From: Verrucomicrobiia bacterium
Lineage (GTDB): Bacteria; Verrucomicrobiota; Verrucomicrobiia; Limisphaerales; DSYF01
NCBI GenBank assembly: GCA_035765895.1
Contig: DASTWL010000078.1
Coordinates: 1-64,000, forward strand
Length of the DNA stretch: 64,000 nucleotides
Reading direction: 5' to 3'
Shown here: piece after piece, positions 61,191 through 64,000 of the stretch
Position numbering within the stretch: position 1 is the stretch's first letter
Layout: the number at the start of each line of letters is the position of its first letter
The notes under the pieces: generated by a model
Database searches by the model: none
What the model was told of the DNA's origin: nothing
Seen by the model: the letters and a program-made list of their open reading frames with translations, nothing else
Made by a program: the position numbers and the translations under genes

Positions 61191-61946
61191 GCTCTCATTT
61201 GGCTTGAAATGATCTCCACCTACACGCCGTCTCGTGGAAAAATGCGAAAAAACTTGGTCTTCCCACCTGCCTGCCCCGCTCAATGACAACCCGGACCGGG
61301 CATGTCAAACGGGCCAGCACGGGCCAGTGAATTTCGCTCGTCCAGCGGTCCGGTGCACACGCGATTTCACGCCGCCCTCATCGGCTCAGATGGCCTGGCT
61401 AAGGCAAGTCAATGCCGGTGCAGCACTTGGTGGACTTAGGCAAATCGAGAACTTTGCCGCCGTGGCCTTGAACGTGGACTGGCTGCCGCCACGCGTAAAT
61501 GAAACCCAGCCGGCGGCGTTATTCATTAAGAATGTTCTCAGGTCACAGCCCACGCGTCGGCTTTTGGTGCGAGCACAAAAGGCAGATTGGGGGTTGTCTC
61601 CGCCAACCCGTCTGGGGATGCGAGTCATGGAGAAATGATCGAAGATCAGCCGCACAACCGGCGAAACACACAACATCACAACCATCGAGGGAACGCGATC
61701 ACCGCTGCTCCGCTTGGCGCGCTTTGCTGCAAATATTCCGCTTCCCAAACCAATCATGGGCACATCGGACTTGAGCAATGCCGCCCCCCCACACGGGCTG
61801 GAGGCATTTGACAGGTGCCACTCGACCATCGCCCGCACCGTCACGGACGCCAATTTGAAATCAGCCAACATGACTCCCGTTGATCGGGAGCGGAATTGGA
61901 ACGGACGTTGATGGGATTTGAAAAGCAGCGCGCCATAAAGTCGCCG
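61191..61946. other. Region without a supported gene
   Basis: About 750 bases lie between the rpsP promoter and the PagL-like gene. Open frames of 90-160 codons exist on both strands (for example 61234-61638 plus and 61386-61871 minus), but they overlap each other, have mixed composition and match nothing I know. It may contain a decayed gene. Confidence 0.5.
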
Positions 61947-62492
61947 CTAAAAACCGCACCCGACATAAAACATGTGCATGTTCATCCCTTGATTATCCCG
62001 GCTCAAACCCGCATTGGACATGTGTTGAAGACGGTAGCCGACCTCAAGGCGTCGGGCGATGTGCCACACCAGTCCAATATGGGAGGTAAACTGGAGTGGA
62101 ATCCCCAGATCATGCCGGCCAAAAGTGTCATGGCTAAGCCAAGTGGGGCTGACGCCGCCTTCAACGGTCACGGGAAAAGTTCCGCGCGACAATGACAGCC
62201 GCGGACCCAGCGTGCCAACGAACGCATCAGTGTGGTCGGCTCCCAGCCAGCCAAGGGAAAGATCCAGGTGCGAATCGAGCTTCCACCCGGCTCCCAGGTC
62301 CCACTGCCAAGGCAGCGAAAAACTGACAACGGCTTCCGCCTGGTGAAAAGCACTGCTGAAATCATTCGCGCCAAATCCATAGCGGGCGCCCATTGACTCG
62401 AGCCGGATCTGCGACAGGTCGCCGCCAAACGCAAGGCACGCAAAAAAGACAATTCCCACCCCGCCAGCAACAGTCATTCGCATAGTCAACAC
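61947..62492 (-). CDS. PagL-like acyloxyacyl hydrolase / outer-membrane barrel
   Basis: The 181-residue product has a signal peptide (VAGGVGIVFFACLAFGG) and an alternating beta pattern typical of an 8-strand barrel. It ends in YRLQHMSNAGLSRDNQG and an aromatic C-terminus (FYVGCGF). PagL removes the 3-O-acyl chain of lipid A. His157 and Ser159 of the active site (HMSNA) are present. The position of the third residue, Glu 12 after the Ser in Pseudomonas PagL, is Asn171, so activity is doubtful. ATG 62480 is an alternative start. It lies alone, on the same strand as the ribosomal genes on both sides. Confidence 0.8.
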   Translation of the reverse strand: MLTMRMTVAGGVGIVFFACLAFGGDLSQIRLESMGARYGFGANDFSSAFHQAEAVVSFSLPWQWDLGAGWKLDSHLDLSLGWLGADHTDAFVGTLGPRLSLSRGTFPVTVEGGVSPTWLSHDTFGRHDLGIPLQFTSHIGLVWHIARRLEVGYRLQHMSNAGLSRDNQGMNMHMFYVGCGF

Positions 62493-62611
62493 GCAGCCGC
62501 AGCGAACCGGGAGTGTCTAGAGTGATTCTACAAACTTGCAGCCGGCCTCCACGGTGAAGCACACGACGTATCCATGCTTACCGCCTCGCATCCGGTCACG
62601 AAAAGAAAAAA

Positions 62612-62636
62612 GAGGGCAGACTCAACGTCTGCCCTC
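62612..62636 (-). terminator. Intrinsic terminator after rplW on the minus strand
   Basis: GAGGGCAGAC (62612-62621) and GTCTGCCCTC (62627-62636) make a perfect 10-bp stem with a TCAAC loop. On the minus strand it runs into TTTTTTCTTTTC. It lies 20 nt after the rplW stop, so the ribosomal transcript ends after rplW here. Confidence 0.85.
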
Positions 62637-62656
62637 CTGAAGATACCTGTCAAGGT

Positions 62657-62938
62657 TCAGGTCAACTGGATTTTGTCACCTTCCTTGAGGGTGACAATGG
62701 CCTTCTTCCAGTCGCGGTCCTTGCCCGCCTGATGAGTGCGCTGGCGGCGGCTCTTGCCGCGGACATTGAGCGTGTTGCATGCGGTCACCTTGACCTTGAA
62801 GAGTTCCTCGACCGCCTTGCGGATCTGGATCTTCGTGGCGCGCCGGTCGCAAACGACCGTGTATTGGTTGTATTTTTCCCCCTGCCGCGTGCCCTTTTCG
62901 GTCAGGCGGACAGTTTTGACGATGTCGAAGCTGTTCAT
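62657..62938 (-). CDS. rplW: 50S ribosomal protein L23
   Basis: L23 lies at the polypeptide exit tunnel and docks trigger factor and SRP. The 93-residue protein shows IVKTVRLTEKGTRQ, YTVVCDRRATKIQIRKAVEE and FKVKVTACNTLNVRGKSRRQ. It overlaps rplD by 4 nt. Unusually for an S10 operon, a terminator follows at once, so rplB and the rest are not directly downstream. Confidence 0.97.
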   Translation of the reverse strand: MNSFDIVKTVRLTEKGTRQGEKYNQYTVVCDRRATKIQIRKAVEELFKVKVTACNTLNVRGKSRRQRTHQAGKDRDWKKAIVTLKEGDKIQLT

Positions 62939-63567
62939 TCGTTTTCCTTGGCGAGACGGGCTTCCACCTTCTCGAACGAGCCCTTGGTGAACACGAGCTT
63001 GTCCGGACGCAGCACGTCGTAGGTGTTGAGGTTGGCGCTCGTGGTGATCGCGAGGTCGGGAATGTTCCGCGAGGCGAGCACGAGGTTTTTGTCCACGCCC
63101 GGCTGGACGATGAGGGTGGTGCCTTCGAGCTTCAACGCAGCGAGAACCGCGACCATCTCCTTGGTCTTGGGCGCCGCAAGCTTGAGGTCGTCCACAATGA
63201 TCACGTCACCGGCCTTAAGGCGTTCGCTGAGCGCCTTGCGAAGCGCGAGGTCGCGGGTCTTCTTGTTGACCTTCTTGGAGAAGTCGCGGGGCTTGGGTCC
63301 GAAAACCACGCCACCCCCCGGCCACAGCGGTGAGCGGAACGAGCCCGCTCGGGCGCGGCCGGTGCCCTTCTGACGCCACGGTTTCTTGTTGGTGCCGGCG
63401 ACTTCGCCAACGGTCTTGGTGCAGGCGGTGCCGCTGCGTTGAGCGGCGCGATACGCGACCACAACGTCGTGAACAGCCTGCTCGCCCTTGGAGTTGTCAA
63501 TCAGCGGGAACTTCACTTCGAGTTCGCCCGCGCTGTTGCCCTTCGTGTCTTGAATTTTCAGTTTCAT
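62935..63567 (-). CDS. rplD: 50S ribosomal protein L4
   Basis: L4 binds 23S rRNA and lines the exit tunnel; in some bacteria it represses its own operon. The 210-residue product has the tunnel-loop region TKTVGEVAGTNKKPWRQKGT with GRARAGSFRSPLWPGGGVVF, then KKTRDLALRKALSERLKAGD and the closing DVLRPDKLVFTKGSFEKVEA. It lies between rplC (12-nt gap) and rplW (4-nt overlap). Confidence 0.97.
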   Translation of the reverse strand: MKLKIQDTKGNSAGELEVKFPLIDNSKGEQAVHDVVVAYRAAQRSGTACTKTVGEVAGTNKKPWRQKGTGRARAGSFRSPLWPGGGVVFGPKPRDFSKKVNKKTRDLALRKALSERLKAGDVIIVDDLKLAAPKTKEMVAVLAALKLEGTTLIVQPGVDKNLVLASRNIPDLAITTSANLNTYDVLRPDKLVFTKGSFEKVEARLAKENE

Positions 63568-63579
63568 GGCGCGTGCTCC

Positions 63580-64000
63580 TTACTTCTTCTTGTCCTTCTT
63601 GCCGGCGGACGCCACGGGCTTCTTCCAACCCTTCGGGCGCTTCTTGGATTCGCGGATGATGACGTAGTCACCTTCCGAGCCGGGCATGGAGCCTTTGATG
63701 AGAAGGATGTTGTCTTCGGGACGAACTTGAACAACTTCGAGGTTCTGCACGGTGCGGCGCACCTGGCCCATGTGACCGGGCATCTTCATACCGCGCATGA
63801 CCGTGCCGGGAAACAAACGCTGGCCGATGGCGCCGGACCGGCGGTGCCAGCCCTTCGCACCGTGCGTGGAGTCACCACCACGGAAGGCGTGACGGCCGAC
63901 AACGCCCTCAAAGCCGCGACCCTTGGTGACGCCGATGCAGTCCACGTAATCACCCACGGCGAAAACGTCCGGACCGAGCAATTCACCAGCCTTCACTTCC
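63580..64000 (-). CDS. rplC: 50S ribosomal protein L3, 5' partial
   Basis: The frame runs out of the right edge, so the N-terminal part is missing; about 140 codons are visible. The segment CIGVTKGRGFEGVVGRHAFR, GGDSTHGAKGWHRRSGAIGQ and VMRGMKMPGHMGQVRRTVQN is the conserved L3 core, including the loop that reaches the peptidyl transferase centre. A Lys-rich tail closes it. It heads the visible rplC-rplD-rplW group. Confidence 0.96.
   Translation of the reverse strand, partial: EVKAGELLGPDVFAVGDYVDCIGVTKGRGFEGVVGRHAFRGGDSTHGAKGWHRRSGAIGQRLFPGTVMRGMKMPGHMGQVRRTVQNLEVVQVRPEDNILLIKGSMPGSEGDYVIIRESKKRPKGWKKPVASAGKKDKKK

Noticed and set aside
61386-61871. Minus-strand gene of 161 codons
   Set aside because: It has no ribosome binding site, no hydrophobic or domain pattern, and overlaps an equally long frame on the other strand.
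1-64000. CRISPR array, rRNA genes, intact insertion sequence or replication origin
   Set aside because: I saw no regularly spaced direct repeats, no rRNA sequence, no complete transposase with terminal repeats and no DnaA-box cluster.

Overview
The window is high-GC bacterial DNA of about 64 kb. It reads as the chromosome of a member of the Verrucomicrobiota, probably a Pedosphaera/Limisphaera-like lineage. That placement is inferred from protein style: a GT117/DUF2723 protein with TPRs, twin PilT ATPases, a long plant/cyanobacterial-type IspH, an ATP-cone/uridine-kinase fusion, proteins with pseudopilin-like tails, and REP-type palindromes. No rRNA gene is present to settle it.

Layout. 1-3377 is the right end of a prophage: capsid, connector and small membrane or lipoprotein genes. 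It closes on a 25-bp copy of a tRNA 3' end that looks like tRNA-Pro. After a gene-poor stretch, 3895-16844 carries core metabolism: trmB, manA, accA, pgl-zwf, ispH-dgt, glgA and serS. Between pgl and accA lie an intrinsic terminator and a pair of interlocked perfect inverted repeats (7187-7265) with the geometry of an H-type RNA pseudoknot. 17008-19901 holds a secreted protein, a cloverleaf-like palindrome and a seven-repeat FG-GAP protein. 20099-28144 holds aroB, a bifunctional fucokinase/GDP-fucose pyrophosphorylase, a TrpG/PabA amidotransferase, a thioredoxin-fold protein without cysteines and the ATP-cone kinase. 28351-43802 holds the GT117-TPR membrane protein, grpE-dnaJ-rsmE, midA, a pilT-pilT2-receiver-like cluster, tlyA-nadK, a LacI regulator and an rRNA methyltransferase.

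43869-46660 is a compact cassette of type III polyketide synthase, methyltransferase and FAD oxidoreductase, the gene set used elsewhere for phenolic lipids. Next to it is a decayed island with three REP hairpins, a fragment of a REP-associated tyrosine transposase and a truncated DUF1829-type gene. 47337-52762 adds TCA-cycle genes (aconitase, two-subunit class I fumarase) and a Tat-exported metallo-beta-lactamase-fold enzyme. The right end carries tRNA quality control (YbaK-like, dtd), a B12-type radical SAM protein, an HU/IHF gene, hisS, the rpsP-khpA-trmD-rplS operon, a PagL-like protein and the 3' end of an S10-type ribosomal operon (rplC-rplD-rplW).

A window-wide pattern is that at least eleven genes have a TTGnnn-16/17-TAnnnT promoter-like pair whose -10 box ends only 5-9 nt before the start codon, with no Shine-Dalgarno sequence. 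This suggests leaderless transcripts, and it also decides several start codons.
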